A DNA stretch of 64,000 nucleotides from Kribbella kalugense. Lineage in GTDB: Bacteria > Actinomycetota > Actinomycetes > Propionibacteriales > Kribbellaceae. Shown here in pieces: positions 43,611 to 52,578 of this stretch. Each line of letters starts with the position of its first letter. The stretch's first letter is position 1. The notes under the pieces were generated by a model that searched no databases, had not been told where the DNA came from, and saw only the letters and a program-made list of their open reading frames with translations. The DNA is taken from positions 3,162,001 to 3,226,000 of the forward strand of contig NZ_SODF01000001.1 of NCBI RefSeq assembly GCF_004365875.1, read 5' to 3'. The translations under genes and the position numbers were made by a program.

Positions 43611-44357
43611 TCAGGCAGAGTGAGCGAGTCCCAGTCCGAGACCGTCATGCCACGACGCACCCGGCGGCCGACCAAACCTTCTGGATCGGTACGACGGACG
43701 AGGTGACCTCCCGGCAGCTTGGTCGATCCACTGCCGGACAACCGGATCCGCGAAAACCACATCCGGCGGCTGCCCAGCCGCCAGGCGTGACAGCGCTGAC
43801 GTCTGGATCGGTCCGTTGTGAAGCAGCCACGCCAAGCCCTCAGCCTGATCCCTGGGTACGCCGATGGCCCGCAGGCGTGACGTGATCGCGTGCTTGGAGA
43901 AGCCAGGGCCATCAGCCGCGACCACCAGCCGCCGGCGTACCTCGCCAACCGGGAGCCCGGCATTCTCCAACCGCACACCGATGCGGTCGAGCAGTAGGCC
44001 CAGCTCCGCGAGCATGCTCGGCTCCACAGATTCAGGTACGAAATCCAGCAACGGATGCCGCTGACGCCGTCTCGCTTCCTGACGTACGACATCGGCCAGC
44101 CGCCACCGCACCAGGTTCGCCAGGTACCCCCACGACACTCGGCCGCCGGGGAGCTTCTCCGCCAACCGTCGGCAGCGTTCCCACGCCACGACGCGTGCCA
44201 TCTGGGCCGCCTCGTCATGGCCCAGGGCGGCCCGAAGCCGGCCGGGCAACTCCGCGACGATGCGTTCCTCGATGGCGGCGGCAAGCCGCTTCGACGGCTC
44301 CTCCGCCCACCCCGAGTTCGCTGCGTCGGCCAGGAGCGCCTGAAGTTCTTCAGTCAC
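43611..44357 (-). CDS. Hypothetical protein with sigma-70-like helical segment
   Basis: The 248-residue protein has a helical N-terminal part with WERCRRLAEKLPGGRVSWGY and LVRWRLADVVRQEARRRQRH, which resembles the DNA-melting region 2 of sigma factors. The homology is uncertain. A LDRIGVRLENAGLPVGEVRRR segment and a Gly/Ser tail follow. Such proteins appear in actinobacterial ICEs upstream of T4SS genes and may be regulators. Confidence in function is low. Confidence 0.55.
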   Translation of the reverse strand: MTEELQALLADAANSGWAEEPSKRLAAAIEERIVAELPGRLRAALGHDEAAQMARVVAWERCRRLAEKLPGGRVSWGYLANLVRWRLADVVRQEARRRQRHPLLDFVPESVEPSMLAELGLLLDRIGVRLENAGLPVGEVRRRLVVAADGPGFSKHAITSRLRAIGVPRDQAEGLAWLLHNGPIQTSALSRLAAGQPPDVVFADPVVRQWIDQAAGRSPRPSYRSRRFGRPPGASWHDGLGLGLAHSA

Positions 44358-44481
44358 TGGCTCACTCCGTTCCCGATGCCTCGGACCTGGCCCGAGAGCT
44401 GATGCTTGCTGTCGGCACCAATCTCGGCCGGAGCGGCTCCGATCTGAACCCGGAGTACGAAGTCCGGAGTCCTGGATTTCG

Positions 44482-45393
44482 TCACAACGACGGACCCGTC
44501 GGCGACGGGCCAGGACTGTCGAACTCCGACAACGGCTGCCGGTTCGGCTTGTAGTCCGCCAACGGCCGCGTCGCGACCATCGCGTCGTACAGACGCCGCG
44601 GGCCGTTCTCGGCTTTCAGCAGACTCGCCGCAGACAGGCCATCCGGGATCTCGACCGCACGAACCCTCTTGTAGAAGTAGGACAGGTCGGGATGCGAGGC
44701 GATCGCCGTACGACGCCACTCCTGATCGCCGTCCAAGGCAACGATCACGGTGTCCGTGACCGTGTAGCGGTACAGCGTCTTCGCCTGTGCCGATGACAGC
44801 TGCGAACCACACATCGGAATGCCCGCCCAGCGCTCACCCGCCAGGCGCCCGAGACTCTCGATCGCGACCGCATCCAACGGATCGTTGACGACTACGACAA
44901 ACGCGCCCTCGGTCAGCATGTCCAGTTGCTCCTCGATCCCGACCAATGCGTTCGACGGGCGGTGGATCAACGTCGTCGGCGACGCCGAGTACTCCGGCTT
45001 GCCACCCGGTCCGACGCCGACGAAACCGACCGGGTCAAGCCGCTCGTCGCGCGCAAGCAGCATGAGCCGATCGCGAAACACATCAACAGCCGTACCTTCG
45101 TTGGTCCATTCGGACAGGCCGGCCCTGATCAGCGTGCGAAAGTCGAATCCCTTCTCACGCAGGTGATCGGTGAGCCGGGTGAACGAGTCCGGCGCGTACC
45201 CGATCCGCCAGGACGAGTCCGTTTGCAGTACCTCACTGACGCCGCGCTCCCGCACTTGCTCGACGTGCCAGCCAACGTTTGCCCTGAGCAACTCTCGCCG
45301 GTAGAACCTGGCCGCAGCCATGTTCGCGACCATCATTCGCTGACGTTCACCGCTGATCAGCACGTTTTCGGAATCCGATGACACAGCATTCAT
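44482..45393 (-). CDS. DnaG-like primase (Toprim) protein, divergent copy
   Basis: ATG 45393 follows GGAGGT. The 303-residue protein has a DnaG-like core: GWRIGYAPDSFTRLTDHLREKG-type segments, then a Toprim region. The Toprim glutamate position reads VVVVNDPLDAVAI, with Asn where the active copy at 45487 has Glu (VFVEGPMDAVAV). The second motif is VIVALDGDQEW. It is a tandem paralogue and probably inactive as a primase, perhaps regulatory or structural. Confidence 0.75.
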   Translation of the reverse strand: MNAVSSDSENVLISGERQRMMVANMAAARFYRRELLRANVGWHVEQVRERGVSEVLQTDSSWRIGYAPDSFTRLTDHLREKGFDFRTLIRAGLSEWTNEGTAVDVFRDRLMLLARDERLDPVGFVGVGPGGKPEYSASPTTLIHRPSNALVGIEEQLDMLTEGAFVVVVNDPLDAVAIESLGRLAGERWAGIPMCGSQLSSAQAKTLYRYTVTDTVIVALDGDQEWRRTAIASHPDLSYFYKRVRAVEIPDGLSAASLLKAENGPRRLYDAMVATRPLADYKPNRQPLSEFDSPGPSPTGPSL

Positions 45394-45486
45394 CACAACC
45401 TCCGTAGACCAACAACTCATTGGCTAAGAAGGTCGTCTCCGACGGTTCGACAAAGAACCCGGACTTCGACATCGGGGACTACCGGA

Positions 45487-46572
45487 TCAAGGCGTTGGGA
45501 GGCTATCGGGCGGGTCCGTGTCAGCAATCGGGTACGGCGGTGAGTGCGGCCGACCTCGACGCGCCGAGCGGCCTACGGACTCGAGGACCTCGCGCGAGAC
45601 GATCTCCGGGTCGAGCTGCAGGACCTTCGAGAGCTCCCCCAACTGTGCCGCCACCCGGTCCTGCGGCAACCTCGCGACCAGAGGCGCTACCCAGCGCAGC
45701 GCATTCACCCGGCCGCTGATGTGATCCAGCACCGGTGACCACCGAGACACCTCAACCTCGATCGCTAGCTCGGCAAGCGGTCTGGGCTGATTCAGGGCCT
45801 TGAAGAGGCGATCAGTACCTGCGTGTGTCTCGAGCAGCGAGGACGGGTCATGCCCCGACGGGAATTCAGCCACCTGCACACGCTTGAAGACCGCCGACAG
45901 GTCATCGAGCCACTTTCGGGCGGCGATGCTCCCAGCCCCGTCGGCGTCCACTCCCACGATCACGGTGTCGCTGTCCGAGTAGTGGCGAACCATCGAGACC
46001 TGCTGCAACGACAGTGCTGTCCCGCACACCCCAAGACCGGCCCAGCCGCGAGAGGTCAACCGGCTCAACTCATCCACCGCCACGGCGTCCATCGGCCCTT
46101 CAACGAAGACAGGCGTTGCCCCGCTCTCCAACAGATCACGCTGCTCCGCGAGGCCCACCAGTGTGTGCGACTTCTGGTAGATACGGGTCGCCGGCGAGTT
46201 CAAGTACTTCGTCCGCCCACCCCGTGAACGCCCCACGAATCCAACCAACTCCTGGCCCGAATCCCAGGCAGGGAACATGATCCGATCGCGGAACCGATCG
46301 ACCAAGTAGCCCTTCTTGGTCGCAGTGGCCAGCCCGGAAGCCAGCAGAGTCTCGTCGTCGAAGCCCTGGGATCTGAGGTGGTCAGCCAAGTGGGCCCAGC
46401 CATCGGGGGCGTAACCGATCTTCCAGTTCGAGGTCGACCTGAGCACGTGCCCAAGCCCGCGCCGCGTCAGGTGAGAAGCCGCCCAACCGGCACCAGACTG
46501 CAGCAGCTGATGACGGAAGAACTGCCCCGCCGCGATCTGTACCGCCATCAACCGGCGATTGTCACAGTTCAT
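45487..46572 (-). CDS. DnaG-like primase (Toprim) protein
   Basis: ATG 46572 follows GAGGTGG. The 361-residue protein has a DnaG catalytic-like core (WKIGYAPDGWAHLADHLRSQ, GFVGRSRGGRTKYLNSPATR) and Toprim motifs PVFVEGPMDAVAV (Glu) and VIVGVDADGAG (DxD). It lacks the DnaG zinc-binding domain. It could prime the transferred strand in the recipient. It is a paralogue of the downstream 44482-45393 protein. Confidence 0.82.
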   Translation of the reverse strand: MNCDNRRLMAVQIAAGQFFRHQLLQSGAGWAASHLTRRGLGHVLRSTSNWKIGYAPDGWAHLADHLRSQGFDDETLLASGLATATKKGYLVDRFRDRIMFPAWDSGQELVGFVGRSRGGRTKYLNSPATRIYQKSHTLVGLAEQRDLLESGATPVFVEGPMDAVAVDELSRLTSRGWAGLGVCGTALSLQQVSMVRHYSDSDTVIVGVDADGAGSIAARKWLDDLSAVFKRVQVAEFPSGHDPSSLLETHAGTDRLFKALNQPRPLAELAIEVEVSRWSPVLDHISGRVNALRWVAPLVARLPQDRVAAQLGELSKVLQLDPEIVSREVLESVGRSARRGRPHSPPYPIADTDPPDSLPTP

Positions 46573-46585
46573 CGCGCCAACCACC

Positions 46586-46789
46586 TCAAGGCAGCTCGGG
46601 GCCACCCGGATCCGTGGGCTCATCTGGCTCAGCCGGCGAGTCACCCCAAAGGCCAGCCGAACGCGTCAGCTGTTCCCCCATCCGGTCGATCCCCTCATCC
46701 AGCAGCTCGATAGCCCGCCGGATCGACCACCTCGGCGGGCTCAACTCGTCCGGCCGGGCGTCGGTTTCCCCGTCTGGTCCTCGATCCAT
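46586..46789 (-). CDS. Small hypothetical protein upstream of the primase
   Basis: ATG 46789 follows GGGGAG. The 67-residue acidic protein has a single helix (SIRRAIELLDEGIDRMGEQL) and a Pro-rich tail. It lies 13 bases before the primase start, probably in the same operon. Confidence 0.5.
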   Translation of the reverse strand: MDRGPDGETDARPDELSPPRWSIRRAIELLDEGIDRMGEQLTRSAGLWGDSPAEPDEPTDPGGPELP

Positions 46790-46837
46790 GACACTCCCCT
46801 CTCGTGCGTTGCTGACAGCAACGTCTTCGGGTCAGCG

Positions 46838-47743
46838 TCATGGTGTTGGACCGCGATCAGAACCCGGATCAAGATGTCCAGGAGTCCCGATCTCAGCCCT
46901 TCTGGGGGCGTCAGTCAGTAAAGTCGGTTTGGCAGGCTGGAGATGCGGCGGTGGCAGGTGGCGCTCGGCAGCGTCGTACAGACGGTTCGCGGTCGCTACG
47001 ACCCTGCCGCCGAGTGTCTCGATCAGGCGGACAGGTGGCGTCCGACTGACCACGCCTGTCGTTCTGGCGATCAGGTCCGCCGATGACTGATCGGGCAGGC
47101 ATCCCAGCCGCGAGAGAACCAGGTACGCGGCCGACGTCGCTTCCAGCCTGATGACGCCGTGACAGCTTGCGCCACGCAAGCGCTTGTGCATGCGCAGGTG
47201 TGCCAATTCGTGAGCAAGGCTCATAGCCGCCATCGGTACGTCGAGATCGTCGGCGACGACAATCCGCCGCCGGCGATCAGCGGTCTCGGCTCCGTCCCCG
47301 TGCGATGGCAAAGGACCACGTTCGACCCCGTATCCGCTGGCAATCGCGACCTCTTGCAGGGCAGCAAAGGCCTCGCGCGGCGGGCGGGCCGGGACCACTT
47401 GGAACGGTCGACCGTCAGTCTGGCTGACGTCCCACACTGTCGCGACCCCATGCCCTTGCACCGGACCTGCTGAACGGTCCACCTCGGAGGTCGCGGCAAC
47501 GATTCTGATGCCAGACGCACCCCGGAGAATATGACGTCCTCTACGCTGCCAGCCCGGTCGTCCGTCGACCCAACTTGCGTTCGGCATCTGCAGCTTGATG
47601 AGTACGACGTTGCGGAACGACTGATCGCGAAGTACGGCAGCGGCCTGGAGCCACCGGCTCCAGGCCGCATCGGACCAATTCCGCCGTACGTCCGCCTCGA
47701 CCGCCTTGCGAAGGTCGTCGACCGTTACCCGGACTCGGTTCAC
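46838..47743 (-). CDS. ArdC-like antirestriction/zinc-peptidase protein, copy 2
   Basis: From GTG 47743 the product has 301 residues. It has the same plan as the 20575-21576 protein: a N-terminal region with DQSFRNVVLIKLQMPNASWV and a C-terminal HELAHLRMH metal site. It lies at the start of the minus-strand transfer operon, suggesting early expression in the recipient to protect incoming ssDNA. Two copies in one ICE are unusual. Confidence 0.72.
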   Translation of the reverse strand: MNRVRVTVDDLRKAVEADVRRNWSDAAWSRWLQAAAVLRDQSFRNVVLIKLQMPNASWVDGRPGWQRRGRHILRGASGIRIVAATSEVDRSAGPVQGHGVATVWDVSQTDGRPFQVVPARPPREAFAALQEVAIASGYGVERGPLPSHGDGAETADRRRRIVVADDLDVPMAAMSLAHELAHLRMHKRLRGASCHGVIRLEATSAAYLVLSRLGCLPDQSSADLIARTTGVVSRTPPVRLIETLGGRVVATANRLYDAAERHLPPPHLQPAKPTLLTDAPRRAEIGTPGHLDPGSDRGPTP

Positions 47744-48330
47744 CTGTCCGAGCGTCGCGCCACACGAACCAACCCAGAACCCAGAACTCGAAATCCAGGA
47801 GTCCGGGACATGCCGCTGTGCGGTCCCCCCGGACGGACACGAGGCGGCTGACCACCCGCGGCCCCCTCGCACGTTGGTATAGTATGAGTCCGCCACGCAA
47901 TCGAGGTTGATTTAATTCGCAGCTCGGCTCCCGCTTGGGCTCGCGCCTCGGTGCGAACTGGCGAGGCAGGCCAGGAGTGCATTCCGGACACGAGGCCCGC
48001 CGTTGCCGCGGGAGCCTTCCGCTGCCCGCCGCCCGGACAGCGCTCCTAGACAGTGTGAAAGAGCCTGCGGCAGGGACTCCGCGCAATGTCGTCTGCCGCG
48101 ATGGCCGATGATTCGGTCTTAGCCAGCAGGTGGATCAACAGCTAAACTGTTCGCCCGCCAACTTCGAACCCGGACGTCACCACCTAGGCGCTGGATGACG
48201 TGCCAATGCTCCGCTCGCAGATCGGTCTCCTGGATGTATAAGGCCGGGTTGAAGGCGATTGGTGCACCGGCCACGCCCGGCCCGATAGCCGTCTGTCGAC
48301 TGCGGCTGAAAACTGACCCTGGTAGTTTCG
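47744..48330. other. Right junction region with IS21-like remnant
   Basis: 587 bases without an intact gene. A TATACTATACC-like AT-rich patch near 47876-47885 may be the promoter of the transfer operon (minus). The part from about 48100 to 48330 has the look of the non-coding end of an IS21 element, next to the istB fragment. No tRNA 3' copy was seen. Confidence 0.4.
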
Positions 48331-48774
48331 TCATGGTTCCTCGGTATCGGCGGTTGGGACGCGTCCGAGGTCACGGTTCTTGAGTCGGTAGGAGTCGCCT
48401 TTGAGGGCGACGACGTCGGCGTGGTGGTCGAGCCGGTCGATCATCGCGGCGGCCACGACGTCATCGCCGAAGACTTCGCCCCAGCGGCCGAAGGGTCTGT
48501 TGCTGGTCACGATCAGGCTGGCACGTTCGTAGCGGGACGAGACGAGCTGGAAGAACAGGTTCGTGGCTTCGAGTTCGAACGAGATGTAGCCGACGTCGTC
48601 GACGACGAGCAGAGGGTAGCGGCCGAGCCGAACGAGTTCGTCTTGCAGGCGGCCGGTGTGGTGGGGGTCAGCAAGCCGGGTGAGCCACTGCGACGCGGTG
48701 GCGAACAAGACCCGGTGGCCGGCTTGGCAGGCACGGATGCGGAGGCCGATCGCGAGGTGGGTCTCGGCGGATTG
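48331..48774 (-). pseudogene. istB: istB-like IS21 ATPase, N-terminally truncated
   Basis: About 147 codons correspond to the C-terminal part of IstB (HLAIGLRIRACQAGHRVLFA, then LLVVDDVGYISFELEATNLF and VVAAAMIDRLDHHADVVALK). The sequence enters in the wrong frame at the Walker A region (GNP present, GTGKT lost) and stops against the SnoaL-like gene, so about 100 residues are missing. No istA is present. It is a dead IS21-family remnant. Confidence 0.8.
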
Positions 48775-48775
48775 C

Positions 48776-49138
48776 CTATTCGAGGATATTGAACCGGTCG
48801 ATCGCCCAGAGCCATGTGCCGTCCGGTTGTCGGCGAGCCACCTCAACGGTGACACCGCCGCCGGTCAGTCGAGTCGAGGTGAGCGCCAGGTCGCCGTTGA
48901 TGAGCGCGGGCTGTTGTTCACCGGGTGTGAACTTGGGTTTGTCGGCGAGCAGCCTTTCGTATACTGCCCGGATCGCCAGCTCACCAGCGGCGAGGTTGCC
49001 GGCCGGGAACGTCAAGACGGCGTCGACTTCATAAAGTGCTACCAGACCGTCGACGTTACCTGCGTTGGCTCGTTCAACGAAGAACCGAGCAAGCTCCTCA
49101 GGCTGTTTCGCAGGCTCACGGTGTTTGGCAACGTTCAT
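48776..49138 (-). CDS. SnoaL-like/nuclear transport factor 2-fold protein
   Basis: From ATG 49138 the protein has 120 residues with the NTF2 pattern: ELARFFVERANAGNVDGLVA, LYEVDAVLTFPAG, then a strand-rich half (ALINGDLALTSTRLTGGGVT) ending DGTWLWAIDRFNIL. It is of the YybH/DUF4440 type with no assigned substrate. The istB fragment begins two bases after its stop, suggesting the IS insertion or a deletion fused the regions. Confidence 0.72.
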   Translation of the reverse strand: MNVAKHREPAKQPEELARFFVERANAGNVDGLVALYEVDAVLTFPAGNLAAGELAIRAVYERLLADKPKFTPGEQQPALINGDLALTSTRLTGGGVTVEVARRQPDGTWLWAIDRFNILE

Positions 49139-49961
49139 CTTCCAACCTCCAGTCGGCCGGATCCGCGGTTCAGGCATCGGCCCCCGCCCAGCCTCTCACG
49201 GGGACGCGACAAGAATGGCCTCGGGCAGCATAAACGAGACCACTCACATGACGTGATGCCCTTTTTTCTTTTCGGCTGCACAAGTCCACCGCCCGGAGCA
49301 CAAAGTGACGATCAAATTCACCTGGAACCGGTCCCGGACTTCACCTGTCAACCAGGCGCTCACAACCACGTACGACACGCTATAAACGACGCGGCATTCG
49401 GGATCGCCGACGTTCGGGTATCGCTTTCGTTCGCGGTGGTAGCAGGTCGCCCCCGGGACGGACGCCGGCCAAGCGCTCAGGACTGACAGATCGACCTGTG
49501 CGACGGCCCTACCCGGGGTGACACAAATATCGGCAATAGCGGCTACTTCGCACGCGGCCGCCCTTGAACCACTCACCCCTTCGTGGTCTCGGCTTCGCCC
49601 TGAGCCACATCAAGAAACGTGTGTTGTGAGTTTGAGCCACGGCGCTCGGTAGTGATCGAAAGGTTTACCGATGCCACGCCTGACATCGGCCGCGACAACC
49701 GCAATAGGTAGGCCGGGGCCAAACCTTACTGGAAGCTCGACCGACCGCAGCACCTGCGTGGCGGCCGGATCGTCCAGGCTTGTGCTCGGTCAATCGTCTC
49801 GCTGACCGCTTGGAGGACCAGGACGATTGCCAAGTGCACAGCCCGGATCAGACCTACGGATCTACCGGCCTCGGTCTCCGGCGTCATGCCTCGCTCGCTG
49901 GGTCCCCCGCCCATCGGACTCGCCGAATGAGGTGGCGCTCACTTGTGTAGCGCGGGGCTGA
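49139..49961. other. Region without a convincing gene
   Basis: About 820 bases. Minus-strand ORFs (for example at 49244-49576) have no recognisable domain and poor coding signs. It may be decayed DNA near the element end. Confidence 0.35.
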
Positions 49962-50834
49962 TCAGCGCCGGCGGGAGCAACAATTCGGCCTGTCAGGCTG
50001 TCGGTTTGTTCTCGGACGGCCGGCAGCATCTGCGGCGGCGGTTATCGCGATTGAGCCGCTCATCGTACTCGCGCGGATGTCACCACCTCCGGTCGCGTGA
50101 ACCGTGATGTTCCCGGTTCCGGTAGACAGCAGCCGCGCTGTGCCACCGGCGAAGTCGCGAACCGTTACGTCACCCGCTGTCCGGGCACTTGTCTTGCCTT
50201 CAGCGCGGCCGAGCTCGATCTTTCCGGACTCAGACCTGAGGTCGACATCGTGACCAGATCCAACCCAAATCGAGCCGGTGCCAGAGGACGCCCGCACACT
50301 GCCAGCCTCATGCACGATCACTTTGCCCGCGGCAGACTCAACTTGTACCAATTCGGCCTGCTGCACCTGAGCGGCACCATGTCTCGTCACAATGCGGGCT
50401 TCACCGACCTGGCCGACCGAAACGGATCCATCGCCACCAGCGATTGCCGACACCGACTCCAACCCAACCGCGGTGATCGACGCGAACTGCGTTTCGGCTG
50501 TCACCCGGCTGCCTTCGGGTACCACAACGCCGACGACGACCGCATGGCCGGATGGACCGATGCCGTCCCCAGACCAAGGACCGCGCTCAGTCCCGGCGGG
50601 TATCGGCACAGAAGGATCGGAGATGCACAGTCTCAGGGCACCATCCCCAATCGACCGCAGCTCCGCGCTCCGGACTGCATCCACAGCCGGACCGGTCTCG
50701 CCAGCGACGCTGATCGTGATCCTCGCGCGCTGACACTCCGGCTCGGTGCGAACGTCGATCATGCCGCCGTACGTCGCCAGCATCGCGTCAACTGACACCG
50801 GACCAGGTTCATCGGCCACGAACTCACGGTTCAC
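49962..50834 (-). CDS. DUF4097-like beta-helix/adhesin-type protein
   Basis: The 290-residue protein (GTG 50834) shows strand repeats of the type GDGSVSVGQVGEARIVTRHG and SGSIAITAA. It resembles actinobacterial DUF4097 proteins, which are right-handed beta structures. No signal peptide or membrane segment is visible. Usually paired with a small HTH or sensor gene; a short upstream ORF (50865-51047) may be it. Function unknown. Confidence 0.65.
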   Translation of the reverse strand: MNREFVADEPGPVSVDAMLATYGGMIDVRTEPECQRARITISVAGETGPAVDAVRSAELRSIGDGALRLCISDPSVPIPAGTERGPWSGDGIGPSGHAVVVGVVVPEGSRVTAETQFASITAVGLESVSAIAGGDGSVSVGQVGEARIVTRHGAAQVQQAELVQVESAAGKVIVHEAGSVRASSGTGSIWVGSGHDVDLRSESGKIELGRAEGKTSARTAGDVTVRDFAGGTARLLSTGTGNITVHATGGGDIRASTMSGSIAITAAADAAGRPRTNRQPDRPNCCSRRR

Positions 50835-50864
50835 TAAACCTCACTCTCATTGTGACTCATGCAT

Positions 50865-51047
50865 TCAGCCGGCCAGGCCCACCGCCGAACCCGCGATCTC
50901 GCGCAGCAGACCTTCGAACAACCCGAACACACGCGGAGCGTACGCGTCAGCACGATTCGAAGATCGTGAAAACTCGAGCTCGATTTCTCCATCAGAAACA
51001 ATCGAGCATGGTCCCAACTTGGAAACCTTCCGGTTGCAACCCTTCAT
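50865..51047 (-). CDS. Small hypothetical protein upstream of DUF4097-like gene
   Basis: ATG 51047 gives 60 residues: MKGCNRKVSKLGPCSIVSDG, then IELEFSRSSNRADAYAPRVF and FEGLLREIAGSAVGLAG. It lies 30 bases before the DUF4097-like start on the same strand. No SD is obvious; weak support. Confidence 0.3.
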   Translation of the reverse strand: MKGCNRKVSKLGPCSIVSDGEIELEFSRSSNRADAYAPRVFGLFEGLLREIAGSAVGLAG

Positions 51048-51509
51048 TCTGCAGTCGAAGCCACCGCGAACGGCGAAGTTGGACGACGCGGATTCGCTGA
51101 CTGAACGCGTGGCTCGCGCGCAGTTCGCCACGACGGTCGCCAGCGGGAGGCGCAGGAGAGCCTTGTCCGAACCGCGAGGAAGCCGCGCACACGCTCGGCC
51201 GAGAACTCCTCCCGCCGGAAGGCGACTGACATTGACTGGAGGCCCTCAGCAAACCCTGAGCCTCGGCAGACCGAGCAGCCGAGCAGCGCCTAGCCCGATG
51301 TACGAATTCGTTGATGCGCAAGCCATCCACCCCCGCGCTCAAAGTCGCGATCGCACCCGCCTGACCCATCTGCGGGCGCGATGTTGAAATACGTTGAGCA
51401 CGCGAACTCCGCGCTCGAATGCCCTGACAGTAAGTCCGGAATGGTCGCGCAAACTACTTCATGTCCTAGGTCGCGACCCTCAGACGCTGCGACGCAGCAG
51501 CACCAGCGG
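51048..51509. other. Intergenic region before IS481 transposase
   Basis: About 460 bases with no convincing gene. Terminal inverted repeats of the adjacent IS were not identified. Confidence 0.3.
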
Positions 51510-52520
51510 CTAGGTGTAGGAGGCCAGGACGTTGCTGACACGTTCGCGTAGCCGTGACGCTGGCGGTTCTCCGTCGACCGCGCTGTGGGGCCGGTGGTAG
51601 TTGTAATGGATGTTCCAGACTGCCAGGGCTTCGCGTCGTTGGTCTTCTGAGGTCCATGTGCGGGCGTAGAGGAATTCCTCGGCGATGATCCGGTTGTAGC
51701 GCTCGATTTTGCCGTTGTGCCGCGGCGTGTAGGGCGTGATCCGCTGGTGCCGCGACCCGAGTAGGGCGCGAGCAAACGCGTCCGCGCGGTAGCAGGCGCC
51801 ATTGTCGGTGACGATCCGCTCGATGTGGCTGATGCCGTAGGCGGCGAACCATGCTCGGGCCCGGTGGAGGAACGCGATCGCGGTAGCAGCCTTCTCGTCG
51901 GGTAGGGCTTCGGTGTATGCGAGGCGGGAGTAGCCATCGATGGCGGAGTGCAGGTAGACATAGCCACCGCGCTTGGTCTTCCTCTTCGCACGGTCTGCGG
52001 CCCTGGCGTGGTCGCTCTCACGGCCGTGGGCGCGCCAGCCTCCTCCGTCGGGGATGCGGCCGACCTTCTTCACATCGACGTGGATCATGTGTCCCGGGCG
52101 TCGAGCGATGATCTTCTGCGGCTCCCTGTTCGTTTCGCCGTTGGGGTCTATGAATCGGCGATGGTTCAGCCCGAGCGCCTCGAGCTGCCGGGTGACGGTG
52201 CGTCGGCTGACCGGTGCCCCTTGGGCCTCGAGCTCGAACGTGATCCGGGCTGCGGACCATTTATGGGTGCGGCGCATCTCCTCGATCCATGCAACCAGTT
52301 CACCGGGCGTTGCACTGGGCTGGCGCTTGGGCGTGGAGGGACGGTCGCACAGTCCGATCTCTCCGTAGCGGCGGTATCGGTTGCCCCACTTGCTTGCGCA
52401 GGCGCGTGAGATGCCCATCTCGGCGGCGACATGAGCGATCGGTCTGGTGCGGCACCGCTCGACCAGCCGCCGACACCCTTCCGGGGAAAGCGGGGCATTG
52501 CGATGAACGCGCGGGCTCAT
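51510..52520 (-). CDS. IS481-family transposase
   Basis: The 336-residue transposase has an N-terminal helix-turn-helix (HVAAEMGISRACASKWGNRY) and an rve-type DDE domain: D in HVDVKKVG, D in RIVTDNGACYRADAFA, E in RHNGKIERYNRIIAEEFL. The length is standard for IS481. The reading frame is intact, so the element may be active. Ends and target duplication could not be defined by eye. Confidence 0.92.
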   Translation of the reverse strand: MSPRVHRNAPLSPEGCRRLVERCRTRPIAHVAAEMGISRACASKWGNRYRRYGEIGLCDRPSTPKRQPSATPGELVAWIEEMRRTHKWSAARITFELEAQGAPVSRRTVTRQLEALGLNHRRFIDPNGETNREPQKIIARRPGHMIHVDVKKVGRIPDGGGWRAHGRESDHARAADRAKRKTKRGGYVYLHSAIDGYSRLAYTEALPDEKAATAIAFLHRARAWFAAYGISHIERIVTDNGACYRADAFARALLGSRHQRITPYTPRHNGKIERYNRIIAEEFLYARTWTSEDQRREALAVWNIHYNYHRPHSAVDGEPPASRLRERVSNVLASYT

Positions 52521-52578
52521 CGTGCCCCTCGCATCGCGCGAATGACCAACCGAGACGGCGTTTGTCGGGCTCGGATCG

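Larger units (their letters stand above)
7774..47896. mobile_element. Integrative and conjugative element inserted at tRNA-Lys (right end unresolved)
   Basis: The region has the full ICE parts list: a tyrosine integrase directly beside a tRNA gene, an AlpA-type excisionase, a MobF relaxase-helicase, a VirD4/TraG coupling protein, and mating-pair genes (VirB4-like, SCO6880, VirB6-like, NlpC/P60 hydrolase). It also carries DnaG-like and ArdC-like genes and cargo. The left end lies at or inside the tRNA 3' end. I searched by eye for a second copy of the tRNA 3' sequence and found none, so 47896 marks only the last clearly element-type gene. The true end may be in the 48-56 kb region or already lost. 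Confidence 0.8.

Noticed and set aside
48061..48100. Possible attR: CAGGGACTC matches part of the tRNA-Lys 3' end on the opposite strand
   Set aside because: Only nine bases match and flanking bases differ; expected by chance in 64 kb.
49244..49576. Minus-strand 110-residue ORF in the 49 kb gap
   Set aside because: No recognisable domain, no SD, odd Cys/Lys composition.
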